This document shows positions 9,729 through 18,199 of a DNA stretch of 64,000 bases, piece by piece. The position numbers and the translations under genes are program-made. Origin of the DNA: Paenimyroides baculatum (lineage in GTDB: Bacteria > Bacteroidota > Bacteroidia > Flavobacteriales > Flavobacteriaceae); contig NZ_VWSG01000004.1 of NCBI RefSeq assembly GCF_008629655.1, positions 203,472 through 267,471 of the forward strand, in the 5' to 3' direction. Each line of letters opens with the position of its first letter. The first letter of the stretch is position 1. The notes under the pieces are model-generated. The model was not told where the DNA came from, made no database searches, and saw nothing but the letters and a program-made list of their open reading frames with translations.

Positions 9729-10142
9729 GTGCCAAAGCAATGAGGTACTGTATATACGGCGGTGGCTTTTGTGTATAGCGGACTGTTACAGTACTACCAT
9801 ACGGTTAGCCTATTGCGGTATATACCTTTGGTGCAGGAGCAACAAAAAGGAAAAAGTTTAGCACCGCTTTAAGGCGGGTGGGTTATGGCGGTATGTACAA
9901 ATTTCGTTCTCATAAATTAGATTTTATGTGGTTATGGAACGAGTCATTTATGAAGAAGGGGTGATTGCCTATCATCAATTAATATCGAGGTACGGCTAAG
10001 AACCTTTGACGAATATCCGATAGGGTGAACCACCCCATAAAATGCAAATATACAAAATACGAGGTAGCGACAACCCTATTGGTCTTGCGTCATCTAAAAT
10101 TAGCCGTTTTCGATAACAAGACTCGAGTTTATAACTGTCGCT
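9729..10142. ncRNA. candidate structured RNA upstream of the HTH/ABC-3C operon
   Basis: About 415 nt with more G/C than its flanks and several nested perfect stems. GTGCCAAAG (9729-9737) pairs with CTTTGGTGC (9826-9834, two wobbles) and encloses GTACTGTA (9745-9752) with TACAGTAC (9787-9794). TCATAAAT (9910-9917) pairs with ATTTATGA (9946-9953). GGGGTG (9958-9963) pairs with CACCCC (10031-10036) and encloses CCTATC (9968-9973) with GATAGG (10019-10024). AGCGACA (10066-10072) pairs with TGTCGCT (10136-10142) and encloses GTCTTG (10082-10087) with CAAGAC (10117-10122). No open frame fits. I checked from memory against RNase P RNA, tmRNA and group II domain V signatures and saw none. It could be a transcribed RNA, a long leader, or a DNA-level element such as a transfer origin. 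The strand is not known. Confidence 0.5.
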
Positions 10143-10161
10143 TAGTTAATTATATATACAA

Positions 10162-10184
10162 ATGTAAACAATTATTTTTTACAT
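10162..10184. promoter_or_regulatory. inverted repeat upstream of the HTH gene, possible operator
   Basis: ATGTAAA (10162-10168) and TTTACAT (10178-10184) form a 7-bp dyad 40 bp before the start of the HTH protein. A dyad of this size in the promoter zone of a regulator gene fits self-repression. This is inference. Confidence 0.4.
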
Positions 10185-10223
10185 GCAAATTCATAACTAA
10201 TTAATTTAAAAAAAACATTAAAA

Positions 10224-10733
10224 TTGAGTGAGAAAATAAGAAAAGAAAGACTTAATTCACCGCAGTACAGGGAATTGTTGGGAAAAAAACTATTGGGAAA
10301 GAGAATTGAATTAAATTATTCAAGGTTAGATATTTCTATTATGACAACAATTCCCGAAAATACAATTAATAGTATTGAAAAAGGAATTACTACCAATATT
10401 GATTACTACGTAGAGTACGGTAAAGCTGTGAAATATCCATTACAAACTTTATTAGATTTTAAAATTCCTCTAAAGCCAAAAAATGATTTACCAAAGGAAA
10501 GAAAAGAAGCAGTAAAACTTACAGCCAAAGTTAGAGAACATATAGTTAATACAGATTTTTTATCTGATGGTAAAATGGTTGCTGATATTAAAGAACAATT
10601 ATTAAAATTAAAACTGATTCCAAAAGATTTAAGATCTGAAGAAATTAGTGGCGTGATGCGTAACCTGAAGGATGATGGATTGATAACAACTGGAGAAAAG
10701 GTGGGGAGAAAAGTGGTTTATTTCAAAGGTTAG
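10224..10733 (+). CDS. HTH regulator of the ABC-three-component-like operon
   Basis: A 169-aa protein. Residues about 18-75 look like an XRE-type helix-turn-helix (LGKRIELNYSRLDISIMTT, then NTINSIEKG), and residues about 100-169 look like a winged-helix domain ending in DGLITTGEKVGRKVVYFKG. The start used is TTG at 10224; no in-frame ATG precedes the HTH core, so the start is uncertain. It lies 27 bp upstream of the nuclease-like gene and probably shares its transcript. A DNA-binding protein as first gene, behind an inverted repeat, suggests control of the operon. It is not a standard member of a family I can name. Confidence 0.7.
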   Translation: MSEKIRKERLNSPQYRELLGKKLLGKRIELNYSRLDISIMTTIPENTINSIEKGITTNIDYYVEYGKAVKYPLQTLLDFKIPLKPKNDLPKERKEAVKLTAKVREHIVNTDFLSDGKMVADIKEQLLKLKLIPKDLRSEEISGVMRNLKDDGLITTGEKVGRKVVYFKG

Positions 10734-10760
10734 GTAAGTAAGAGTATACTTTATAAAGAA

Positions 10761-11690
10761 ATGATCAGAACTATATATGGAACTTTTGACGGAGATAAAT
10801 GGGAATCCATAAGTCAAATTTGCTTCAAACAAAATTTTAGAGAAGAAGGCTATCAGGAAGTAAAAGCTACTCCGGGTGATTATGGTATAGAAGGATTTAC
10901 TAGAACAGGAAAGGTCTTCCAATGTTATTGCCCAGACGAATCATATTCAAGCAATGAATTATATGAAAAGCACAGGAACAAAATTACAACTGACCTAAAG
11001 AAATTGAAAACTTATGAAAGTCAGTTAAGAAGTTTCTTAGGTGATACTAAAATAAATAAATGGTATTTTGTTACGCCAATATATGGAAAAAATGAGATAG
11101 TTGCTCATTGTACTTCAAAACGAGATGAAGTAAAATCTTGGGATCTATCGATAATTGATAATAATAATTTTGAAGTTATTTTTGAAGATATTAGTTTTTT
11201 ACATCCTCATTTAAATCTTGCAATAGACTCTACAAATCAAAAAATAAATTTATCTCCTAATGAGCCGATTACTGATACTGATAAGTTGAAATGGAAAGGT
11301 AAAGAAATAACTTTAGTTGAAAATGCACAAAGAAAACATTCATTGAGGTTTGATAAAAATACACCTAACGTGGATAAACGTATTGATGATTTGACTGAAA
11401 AAACCGTAGCATCTTTCTTAGGAGGTAATATTCTTTTGAGAATGTGGCAGAATGAATATCCAACAGAGTACGAAAAGTTTTTATCGATTGTTAGCTTGGT
11501 TGAGAATGAAGTTGTGGAAAAATGTATGTTTCCAGTACAAGATAAAAATACATTATATTTTAGTTTTAAAAACTTAGTAGAAGAAAAGCTGAATGCTACT
11601 TTCCCTAAATTAGAACAACAGATGATAATGAATCTAACGAATCAAGTTTTAGCAGACTGGATTTTAAGATGCCCAATAAACTTTGAGTAG
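10761..11690 (+). CDS. ABC-three-component-like protein with nuclease-like N-terminus
   Basis: A 309-aa protein. Residues about 14-60 show a restriction-endonuclease-like core: a helix with Glu15, then GDYGIEG (Asp40) and KVFQCYCPDE, where QCY (54-56) stands in the position of the usual ExK. This QCY variant is common in nuclease-like domains of conflict systems; whether it is catalytic is unclear. The C-terminal half (about 180-309) is helical with no recognised motif. The stop codon is followed immediately by the ATG of the next gene, so translation is coupled. Known ABC-three-component (ABC-3C) systems combine an SMC-like ATPase, a small middle component and a variable effector. This would be the effector or adaptor. 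The role in defence is inferred from context. Confidence 0.6.
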   Translation: MIRTIYGTFDGDKWESISQICFKQNFREEGYQEVKATPGDYGIEGFTRTGKVFQCYCPDESYSSNELYEKHRNKITTDLKKLKTYESQLRSFLGDTKINKWYFVTPIYGKNEIVAHCTSKRDEVKSWDLSIIDNNNFEVIFEDISFLHPHLNLAIDSTNQKINLSPNEPITDTDKLKWKGKEITLVENAQRKHSLRFDKNTPNVDKRIDDLTEKTVASFLGGNILLRMWQNEYPTEYEKFLSIVSLVENEVVEKCMFPVQDKNTLYFSFKNLVEEKLNATFPKLEQQMIMNLTNQVLADWILRCPINFE

Positions 11691-12170
11691 ATGAGAGATT
11701 TTGAAATAAAAGATATAAAGTTTTCTAAAAAACCTATTTCAATTCCCGTTGATTATAGACCTGTTTATAAGATTGCACAAATTGTAATGATATTATCAAT
11801 TACTTGTATAGGCAATAAATCCAGCTTACTGAAATTACATTTATTGAGTTGGGCACTAAAAGATGACAAAAACAAAGATGAAGTTTTAGAACTATTAAAA
11901 AGCAATTATGCTAAAGATATTGCTGTGTGGGGAATTGAACCTGCACTAAATAGGGCACTTTTGTTTTGTATCTCTGAAAATATTTGCAGTATGGAAAACG
12001 GAAAATATTTATTAACTGAAAAAGGAGTTGAATTTTTCAAGTTAATTGTTAAGGCTGAAGTTTTTGCTGAAGAGTTTGAGTTTTTAAATTTTGTAGGAAA
12101 AAGAAAAATAACAGATAATAGAATAGAATCTATTTCAAATAAATGGTCATTATTCAATGTTAAAAATTAA
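11691..12170 (+). CDS. ABC-three-component-like middle component
   Basis: A 159-aa soluble protein, mostly helical, starting directly after the stop of the nuclease-like gene and overlapping the ATPase gene by 14 bp. Residues about 20-55 (VYKIAQIVMILSITCIG, then SSLLKLHLLSWAL) and 95-125 (ENGKYLLTEKGVEFFKLI) look like a winged-helix fold, which is typical of the small middle components placed between effector and ATPase in ABC-3C systems. It has no catalytic motif. The assignment rests mainly on size, order and tight coupling. Confidence 0.6.
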   Translation: MRDFEIKDIKFSKKPISIPVDYRPVYKIAQIVMILSITCIGNKSSLLKLHLLSWALKDDKNKDEVLELLKSNYAKDIAVWGIEPALNRALLFCISENICSMENGKYLLTEKGVEFFKLIVKAEVFAEEFEFLNFVGKRKITDNRIESISNKWSLFNVKN

Positions 12171-14211
12171 AAAAATAAAGTTTGAAGTTAATACTGATTC
12201 TGGTCTTTACGGTTCGGAGTATACATTTAATATTGGTTTAAATATCATTAGAGCAGATAATACTAGTGGTAAGAGTAGTCTCTTTCAAGCAATCACATAT
12301 TGTCTTGGTTTTGAAGAGATAATCGGCGGCAAGAATGAAAAAACTATGCAATCTGTTTTTAGAGACCAAGTTGAATATCCAAAAGATGTCTTTCACAAAG
12401 TAGTACAGTCATTTGTTTATTTGGAAATTGAAAATAGTAAAGGTGACATTATCACGATTAAAAGAAGTGTAATAAGTAATTCTGATCGAAAAGCACAATT
12501 AGTAGATATTTACTTAGGGGAAGTAATTGGTAATACCGAAGATATTCTTCCTGAAATGAAACCAATGTATATTCACGATAAAGGCGGTGCTACAGATGAA
12601 ATATATGGTTTCCATTTATTCTTAGAAAATTTCTTGAATTGGAATTTACCTAACGTTTTGACCAATTCTGGAGACTCAAGAAAATTATATATACAACAAA
12701 TTGCTTCTTCTTTTATGATTGAGCAAAAATCAGGATGGTCTGACTTTTTTGCTACCATGCCACATTATGGTTTATCTAACAAAGAAGCAAGAGTTGTAGA
12801 GTTTCTTTTAAAGTTAGATGTTACCGAAAATAAAAAAAGAAAACAAAAAATTGCTTTCAACAAAAGAATTATTGAAGAAAAATGGATAACACTTAACAAT
12901 CAGTTCATTAGACTTGCTGAAAAAGGAGGAGGAAGAGCTGTTGGTCTTGAACAAAAACCTGTTATAATTAATGATTATAAAGGAGTAAATATTTTATTAA
13001 CAAAAGGTGAGGAGGAATATACAATCACAAATTATATAGATTTAGAAGTTGAAGAATTAAGAACTACACAAAATAAAACTGTGGGTACTGTTGGTCAAAA
13101 TATTTCAGATGATGAAGTTCAACTAGAAAAAATAAATAGTTTCATTAATAATTTGTCTTTAAATTATGAATTGGTATCCACAGAACTAAACTTTGATAAA
13201 GATCGATTGCGTAGTTATAGGTTACAGTTAGATTTGTTGAAAGAAGATTTACGAAAAAATAAAGGTGCTCTAAAAGTAAAAAATCTTGGAGCCGTTTTTA
13301 ACTTAAAAACTTCTAGCGAAACTTGCCCAACTTGTAATCAAGATATTAAAGATTCATTATTGCCTTTAGAAGTTGAGCAGGTTCCAATGCGCTTAGAAGA
13401 CAACATTGATTTTATTGATGCTCAAATTAAAATGGTTACAGTTTATATTGAGGGTCAGGAAAAAACAATAATTGAGAAAGAAAAAAAATTAGACTTATAT
13501 AGATCGCGACTATCCGAAGAAAGAGCAAAGGTAAGACAAATAAAACGAGAACTAATATCTGATGAAAGGCTACCCTCTATTAGAGATATTGAAAACAGAT
13601 TAAACCTAAAAAAACGGATCGAATTTTACAATAAGTTTCTTGAAGATTTCAATTTACTAATAGAAGAATTAAAAGTATTATCCGATCATTGGAAAAAAAT
13701 TGTGATTGATGAAAGTAAATTGCCTAAAAACTTTTTCTCGCTTAATGATGAGAAAAAACTTGAGTTTTTAGAAACAAGATTTAAAACTTTACTTAAAAAC
13801 TTTAATTATACAAGTCAACAAAACGAATTTATTCATATTTCAAGAGATAATTATTTACCAGTGATAAGAAAACCATTTGGTGAAGAGATAAAAGACTATA
13901 GTATAAGGTTTGATTCCTCCGGAAGTGATTTTATTAGGTGTATTTGGGCTTATACATTTAGTTTGTTAGATTCATCTATCAAATTTGATGGAAATCACCC
14001 CAGACTTATTATGATGGATGAACCAAAACAACAAGATGCAGCGATCGAAAATTTCAATAGTTTTCTAAAAACAATTTCATCTTATACAGATTCTCAAATT
14101 TTAATATTTGCATCTTTCGAAAATTCTAACGAAGCTTTTAATTCTGCGACAAAAGATGTGAATTTTAATTTAGTTTATATTAAAGATAAACTGATCCGTC
14201 CTATACTCTAA
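12157..14211 (+). CDS. SMC/Rad50-like ABC ATPase with CPTC hook (ABC-3C-like)
   Basis: A 684-aa ATPase. Walker A is ADNTSGKSS (33-41, Lys39), and the Walker B region near the end is RLIMMDEP (Asp621, Glu622). Between them lie long charged coiled-coil segments (about 220-600) interrupted by a zinc-hook-like CPTC (Cys390-Cys393). This is the architecture of Rad50/SMC-like ATPases and of the ATPase of ABC-three-component systems, which are predicted to sense invading DNA or RNA and to activate their effector. It overlaps the middle-component gene by 14 bp and is the last gene of the operon. A hairpin follows 22 bp after its stop. There is no sign of decay. The ATPase class is clear; membership in ABC-3C is likely. 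Confidence 0.75.
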   Translation: MLKIKKIKFEVNTDSGLYGSEYTFNIGLNIIRADNTSGKSSLFQAITYCLGFEEIIGGKNEKTMQSVFRDQVEYPKDVFHKVVQSFVYLEIENSKGDIITIKRSVISNSDRKAQLVDIYLGEVIGNTEDILPEMKPMYIHDKGGATDEIYGFHLFLENFLNWNLPNVLTNSGDSRKLYIQQIASSFMIEQKSGWSDFFATMPHYGLSNKEARVVEFLLKLDVTENKKRKQKIAFNKRIIEEKWITLNNQFIRLAEKGGGRAVGLEQKPVIINDYKGVNILLTKGEEEYTITNYIDLEVEELRTTQNKTVGTVGQNISDDEVQLEKINSFINNLSLNYELVSTELNFDKDRLRSYRLQLDLLKEDLRKNKGALKVKNLGAVFNLKTSSETCPTCNQDIKDSLLPLEVEQVPMRLEDNIDFIDAQIKMVTVYIEGQEKTIIEKEKKLDLYRSRLSEERAKVRQIKRELISDERLPSIRDIENRLNLKKRIEFYNKFLEDFNLLIEELKVLSDHWKKIVIDESKLPKNFFSLNDEKKLEFLETRFKTLLKNFNYTSQQNEFIHISRDNYLPVIRKPFGEEIKDYSIRFDSSGSDFIRCIWAYTFSLLDSSIKFDGNHPRLIMMDEPKQQDAAIENFNSFLKTISSYTDSQILIFASFENSNEAFNSATKDVNFNLVYIKDKLIRPIL

Positions 14212-14562
14212 TTAAAGCTCTTAATACGATAGAAACATATTATTGTAATAACAATAATATGTTAAAAGCAAATAAAATAGAATTAATAAAAAAACAAATT
14301 AAAAATAGTTGTTTGTTTGGTAAAATCAATTATATATAGAACACCTCATCACATTACAGGATAAATATACCATTAGAAAAATACTCTAAATATTAATGTC
14401 TTGAACGTTATTAATTTTTTTAAAAGTCAATCCATTTTTTAAAAGTCTTTGTAGAAGACTAATTCGAAATATAGGTCTATAAGCCTTGGAAAGCTGATAG
14501 GTCAATTCTACAATCCCTACTTATAGTAATTTATTAAAAAAATAAAAGCAAAGCCGCAAGAA
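14212..14562. other. 351-bp intergenic region
   Basis: Holds the terminator hairpin at 14234-14263, then AT-rich sequence with small dyads such as AGTCTTTGTAGAAGACT near 14440. No gene or promoter consensus was recognised. Confidence 0.6.
14234..14263 (+). terminator. hairpin after the ABC-3C-like operon
   Basis: Perfect 13-bp arms AACATATTATTGT (14234-14246) and ACAATAATATGTT (14251-14263) around a 4-nt loop, 22 bp after the ATPase stop. No T-run follows, so it is either a weak terminator or a 3'-end stabiliser. Confidence 0.55.
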
Positions 14563-15375
14563 ATGTACGAAACAAGGATTACCATTTTTATTGATATATT
14601 AGGATTTAGAAATATCATTAAACAAACTGAAAGCAATCAAACTTTACAACAAAAAATTTTTGAAGTTCTAAACTCTATGACAACAGAGAATCTTCAAAAT
14701 GAAATGTTTGCAGAACTAAATTTAAAAGGAGATGGAGACGAAGAAAGAAAGAAACTAAAAGAAAGTCAAGCGTCGTTTTCAAAAACACTCTTAAGCAAAT
14801 CATCAATAATTACTACGCATTTCTCTGACAGTATAGTTTTATCAATTAATCTTGAAATTGACATGTACGCAATGTCTCTTTTCGAATATATTGGAAGATT
14901 AATTTATCGTTTATGGAAAGATTTTCATATTTTAATCCGGGGAGGCGTTGCTGTTGAAGGTTTAATTCATGAAAATAATGGAGTCCTTTTTGGTCCTGCT
15001 ATGGTGAAAGCTTATGATATTGAAACTAACTTAGCTAATTTTCCAAGAATAATTTTTGATGATTTAAGTCATAATATTGTTAAAAACAGTCCATTTTATC
15101 CAGCAATGAAACACTTATTTAAAGATTTTAGTGGCTCAAACAAAATTGAAATTAAAAAAGGTTTGGAGATAAATTTAGCTACCGTATTTTCTCATTTACT
15201 TAATAGTCATTTTTCATTTCATCCTCTCAAAAAACAAGAAATATTAGAAACTATTGAAAATTCAAAAATTCAACTAGCTAAATTGATTGAAGAAAATACT
15301 GCAAATGAAAGAGTTAGGTCTAAATATCAGTATCTTAAAGACGAACTTGAAAATGTAAAGTATCCAACATATTAA
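14563..15375 (+). CDS. divergent class III nucleotide-cyclase-like protein
   Basis: A 270-aa soluble protein whose N-terminal 180 residues follow the class III cyclase pattern. ITIFIDILGFRNI (7-19) matches the first metal-binding strand (F-x-D-I-x-G-F). HFSDSIVLS matches the second-metal GDx hairpin, with Asp in place. IRGGVAVEG followed by GVLFGPAMVKAYDIE matches the central strand and the G-x-x-V-x-x-A helix. Residues 225-260 are helical. Class III folds make cAMP or cGMP, and divergent stand-alone members serve as Pycsar anti-phage cyclases that make cCMP or cUMP. No membrane effector is adjacent; the next gene encodes a RES-like protein. Many such bacterial proteins are uncharacterised, so activity is not assured. 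Confidence 0.5.
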   Translation: MYETRITIFIDILGFRNIIKQTESNQTLQQKIFEVLNSMTTENLQNEMFAELNLKGDGDEERKKLKESQASFSKTLLSKSSIITTHFSDSIVLSINLEIDMYAMSLFEYIGRLIYRLWKDFHILIRGGVAVEGLIHENNGVLFGPAMVKAYDIETNLANFPRIIFDDLSHNIVKNSPFYPAMKHLFKDFSGSNKIEIKKGLEINLATVFSHLLNSHFSFHPLKKQEILETIENSKIQLAKLIEENTANERVRSKYQYLKDELENVKYPTY

Positions 15376-15425
15376 CTTCTGCCAATTATTAAGCTTTCGC
15401 TTAGCCAGTTGAAACCTACTATGTT

Positions 15426-15517
15426 TCGTCTAAATCGAAGCTTTTCGCTGCGATTTCACCTCGTTAGTTCGCTACCCTCGTTTCCGTCACTTAGCCAAAA
15501 CCCGAACCTTTAGACGA
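15426..15517. repeat. palindromic element between the cyclase-like and RES-like genes
   Basis: Outer arms TCGTCTAAA (15426-15434) and TTTAGACGA (15509-15517) pair perfectly over 9 bp. Inside, AAATCG (15432-15437) pairs with CGATTT (15451-15456). The layout resembles the inner hairpins of the repeat units elsewhere in the window. It occupies most of the 165-bp gap between the two genes, so it could separate or link their expression. Confidence 0.6.
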
Positions 15518-15540
15518 TATAATTAAAGACATTAAACGAA

Positions 15541-16389
15541 ATGAATACCACGAAAATAATTGAACAAATACGTCAACTAGATTTAAAAGATTTTCCTGAA
15601 CAGAAAGTAAGAGAATTATTAACAAATCTGTTTTCTGAAAAAATTCCTATTGTTACAACAGATTTTAATACCCCAAAAGAAATTGAAAGAGCAGTAAATA
15701 ATACAGATAACGAACCTGTTTTCAATTCTAAAAAACGTATATCTTACAAACCTGTAGAATTGAATACAGAGTTTCTAAGAGCTAGTACTCCAGGAAATAC
15801 AATGTTTTATGCTTCTGTTGTACCAGAAGATGAACTTTCTCAAGATGAAATTAAATATGGACGTATAATTGGAGCATCTGAAGTCGTTGATTTATTGCGT
15901 GAAGATAAAGATGGTGAACGTCTTGTAACTTTTGGTAAATGGGAAGTTCAAAATACAATTTCTGTAATGACAATTTTTGATCCTAATAAAGATTATAATG
16001 TTAATTATATTAACAAAGTAAGAGATTTTTATAATCACCAAAATCTTTCAGCTAGTGATGTTAAAAAAAGGGATGAGGTGCTTTCATTTTTAGCAGAAGA
16101 ATTTTCTAAAAAAGTTGATAAGAATGAAAATTATAAATATTTAATAAGTGCGATAGCTTCTGAACTAATAGCGAATAATTCCTCTGATGGCATTTTATAT
16201 CCAAGTGTTCAAAGTAATGGTTATGGTTTATGTCTTGCACTTCATCCTAAAGTTATGGACAGATTAAAATTAATTAAGGTGCTTCAATGTAAAATCATAA
16301 AAGAAAATCAGAACATAACACTTTTGAATTTAAATGCTTGTAAAGTTGAAAACAATTCAGAAAATTTTGAATTAAAAAGTATACAATAA
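15541..16389 (+). CDS. RES-like domain protein (NAD-degrading family)
   Basis: A 282-aa protein. FLRASTPGNTMFYASVVPED (79-98) carries an Arg (Arg80) and a following FYAS strand, as at the start of RES domains. It is followed by a VVDLLRE segment, GKWEV, and SSDGILYPSV with GYGLCLALHP near the end, matching the RES C-terminal strand with its conserved Ser. RES proteins of toxin-antitoxin pairs cleave NAD+. This one has about 70 extra N-terminal residues and no Xre/MbcA-type antitoxin gene beside it; instead it follows a cyclase-like gene in the same direction. The RES call rests on motif spacing read by eye. A convergent terminator follows. Confidence 0.5.
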   Translation: MNTTKIIEQIRQLDLKDFPEQKVRELLTNLFSEKIPIVTTDFNTPKEIERAVNNTDNEPVFNSKKRISYKPVELNTEFLRASTPGNTMFYASVVPEDELSQDEIKYGRIIGASEVVDLLREDKDGERLVTFGKWEVQNTISVMTIFDPNKDYNVNYINKVRDFYNHQNLSASDVKKRDEVLSFLAEEFSKKVDKNENYKYLISAIASELIANNSSDGILYPSVQSNGYGLCLALHPKVMDRLKLIKVLQCKIIKENQNITLLNLNACKVENNSENFELKSIQ

Positions 16390-16742
16390 CGTCTCCTAAC
16401 ATTGGGACTGTTCACAACTACAATTTTTAAAACAGACATATAAAATATTATAAAGAACAACCTCTTTTGAAGCGATTTTAGAGAAGTTTATTTTTATCAA
16501 ATAAGTAATAAATATCTACGACTTGAAATCAAAAACTTATTAAAAAACTTATTAAAAAAGTAGTTAAATAATAATTAGTATAATCACTAAAAAACAATCG
16601 ACCTAAATTTTTAAATACATAAGCCTAACTTTTTAATTGTTAGGCTTATGTGTTTACATCGCAAGTTTGCAATATTTACAAATCGCTCTATAGTATTCAA
16701 AAACTTGCTAGCACATACTGAACTACAATATTTGTTATATCG
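16390..16742. other. 353-bp convergent intergenic region
   Basis: AT-rich and without a recognisable gene. The hairpin at 16617-16651 separates the RES-like gene from the convergent 416-aa gene. Confidence 0.6.
16617..16651 (+). terminator. bidirectional terminator hairpin
   Basis: Arms ACATAAGCCTAAC (16617-16629) and GTTAGGCTTATGT (16639-16651) pair perfectly over 13 bp around TTTTTAATT. T-rich sequence follows on the plus strand and A-rich sequence precedes it. It lies between two convergent genes. Confidence 0.7.
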
Positions 16743-17993
16743 CTATCTAACGTTACCATACAAAATAATATCAGATATAATATATCGTAATTTATCCTTA
16801 AGATCAAACGGAATTTGCAATTCTTCCGCCTTATTACACATCTCTAGAAGTTTGGAAAAATTGGTGATATCATTATCTATTCTTCTATTAAAAATATCAG
16901 AAAGTTCTTTGATAGTTGAATAAGGACTTCTAGGACTTTTGATCTTAGCTTGAATCTTTACTCGCAATTCGTCTGGATTTTTTATAGTTTTTACTTCCAT
17001 CAACTCCTTTATGAACTTGTCACTGGTATTAAGAACATTATCCATGCTTTTCAATATGGACGCAACATTTTCTGGTTTTGTTGTATGAGAAATATTTACC
17101 CTATTACTTTCAAAAGGATTTTGTTTTGGAAAAAGATAAAAACCGTCTTTATTAGTTTTGCCGACATTGATAATGTTTAAAAAATTTAAAGATCCTTGAC
17201 CTAAATCATTCGTTGCAACTTTAACAGCAGTTGAAACTTTGCCGAACTCGCCTGCCGCCTTCTTAAATTTTTCTGCAACAATTACTTCAAGTTTAGACTC
17301 ATTGATATGGGCAGATGTAATTTTATATTCCACGCCCTTATTTTTTTTCATAAAATCATGAAATATAAGCATCGAAGCAACAAACGTAAAATCGACTCCA
17401 TATTCATAATACTTATCGATCGAAGTAATACCGCGCAAGTAGGTAATGCCGTCGCTCTCTACTAGCCTATAGCTTCTGTGCTTGTTATAATTATCTGACC
17501 TTGTTGCCAAATCTTTAAAATACTGAATGTTCTGACGTGCCAAATCAGACAATCCCTTTTTAAATAGATTGTTGGCGTATTTCGTCATTACATACTCATC
17601 TAGATAAGTATTTTTAGAATCATACCTTGCAACCGTTTTTAAATTTTGGTGCACTTCATCAATCACGACATATTCATCAAAATGGAATACGATTTCTTTT
17701 TCTTTCTTCCCGTCACTGATAATGTCTTCTTCAAAAACATTGATATCTTTAATTTGAGCACGAATAAGACTACGCTTATACTTATCACTGAAATGCTTAA
17801 CACGCTTATAGACCGTGTCTACAAAATCGATATTTATATATTCGTCTTTGATTTTATCAATATCAAAAACCTTAGACATTTCATTTTGATAGGGATGATT
17901 TTGCATCAATTCCCATAACTTTTCAACCTTTAACTTACCTGTACTCTCTTCAGGGGTAAGCTGTACTGCTTTCTGTACAAATCTTTCTTCCAT
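16743..17993 (-). CDS. unrecognised 416-aa protein
   Basis: A 416-aa soluble, lysine-rich protein without signal peptide or membrane segment. The N-terminal third is helical. The middle (about 160-300) contains SYRLVESDGITYLRG, a beta-rich part with GKVSTAVKVATNDLGQGSLN, and the C-terminal third is again helical. The order of these pieces faintly recalls DUF932-type phage and plasmid proteins, but I cannot assert that. It lies 5 bp after the stop of a 57-aa gene and is probably co-transcribed with it. It is most likely an accessory-island gene; no function is proposed. Confidence 0.65.
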   Translation of the reverse strand: MEERFVQKAVQLTPEESTGKLKVEKLWELMQNHPYQNEMSKVFDIDKIKDEYINIDFVDTVYKRVKHFSDKYKRSLIRAQIKDINVFEEDIISDGKKEKEIVFHFDEYVVIDEVHQNLKTVARYDSKNTYLDEYVMTKYANNLFKKGLSDLARQNIQYFKDLATRSDNYNKHRSYRLVESDGITYLRGITSIDKYYEYGVDFTFVASMLIFHDFMKKNKGVEYKITSAHINESKLEVIVAEKFKKAAGEFGKVSTAVKVATNDLGQGSLNFLNIINVGKTNKDGFYLFPKQNPFESNRVNISHTTKPENVASILKSMDNVLNTSDKFIKELMEVKTIKNPDELRVKIQAKIKSPRSPYSTIKELSDIFNRRIDNDITNFSKLLEMCNKAEELQIPFDLKDKLRYIISDIILYGNVR

Positions 17994-17998
17994 AACTT

Positions 17999-18172
17999 CT
18001 ATTTTTCTTTTCTTACTCCTTTAAACGGAGTACCATTTTGTTTAACATCCATAAATCTGCCTGTGGCAGTATCTCTTTTAATCCATTGTTCTGTTTTAGG
18101 ATTAAATGTTTGTGAGCGTTGCTTCACAGCTCCGTGGCGACGGTTGTCACCAGAAATTCCATTTTTAGCCAT
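17999..18172 (-). CDS. 57-aa basic protein, paralogue 1
   Basis: Start set at ATG 18172 (MAKNGISGDNRRHG), which aligns with the paralogue at 18553-18726; a longer frame upstream adds an unrelated low-complexity stretch. It is a small, very basic, glycine-containing protein with the shared blocks RSQT-NPKTEQ, KRDT-TGRFMDVKQ and GTPFKGVRKEK. It is similar in style to small RDT-TGRFMDVK proteins I have seen in several bacterial groups, whose function is unknown. It is placed 5 bp before the 416-aa gene. Strong conservation between the two copies shows it is a real gene. Confidence 0.75.
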   Translation of the reverse strand: MAKNGISGDNRRHGAVKQRSQTFNPKTEQWIKRDTATGRFMDVKQNGTPFKGVRKEK

Positions 18173-18199
18173 TTTACTAAAAAAATTAAGTTGTAAATA

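Larger units (their letters stand above)
7202..10223. other. 3-kb gene-free region with palindromic repeats and a structured RNA candidate
   Basis: No convincing gene was found; the short open frames lie inside repeats. In order it holds a terminator-like hairpin (7282-7312), two direct 143-bp repeats (7402-7544, 8100-8242), a separate palindrome (8367-8374 pairing with 8392-8399), a large imperfect palindrome (8945-9075), an inverted diverged copy of the 143-bp repeat (9141-9287), another palindromic unit (9285-9555) and the structured segment 9729-10142. The stretches 7640-8040 and 8440-8900 are very AT-rich and show nothing recognisable. Such density suggests a hot spot of insertion at the edge of the accessory island. 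Confidence 0.7.

Noticed and set aside
9729..10142. Known RNA types (RNase P RNA, tmRNA, group II intron domain V, retron)
   Set aside because: Their signature sequences were not seen, and no reverse transcriptase lies nearby, so the segment is left as an unidentified candidate.
10629..10922. 97-aa minus-strand frame across the HTH/nuclease junction
   Set aside because: It overlaps two well-supported genes on the other strand and looks like a shadow frame.
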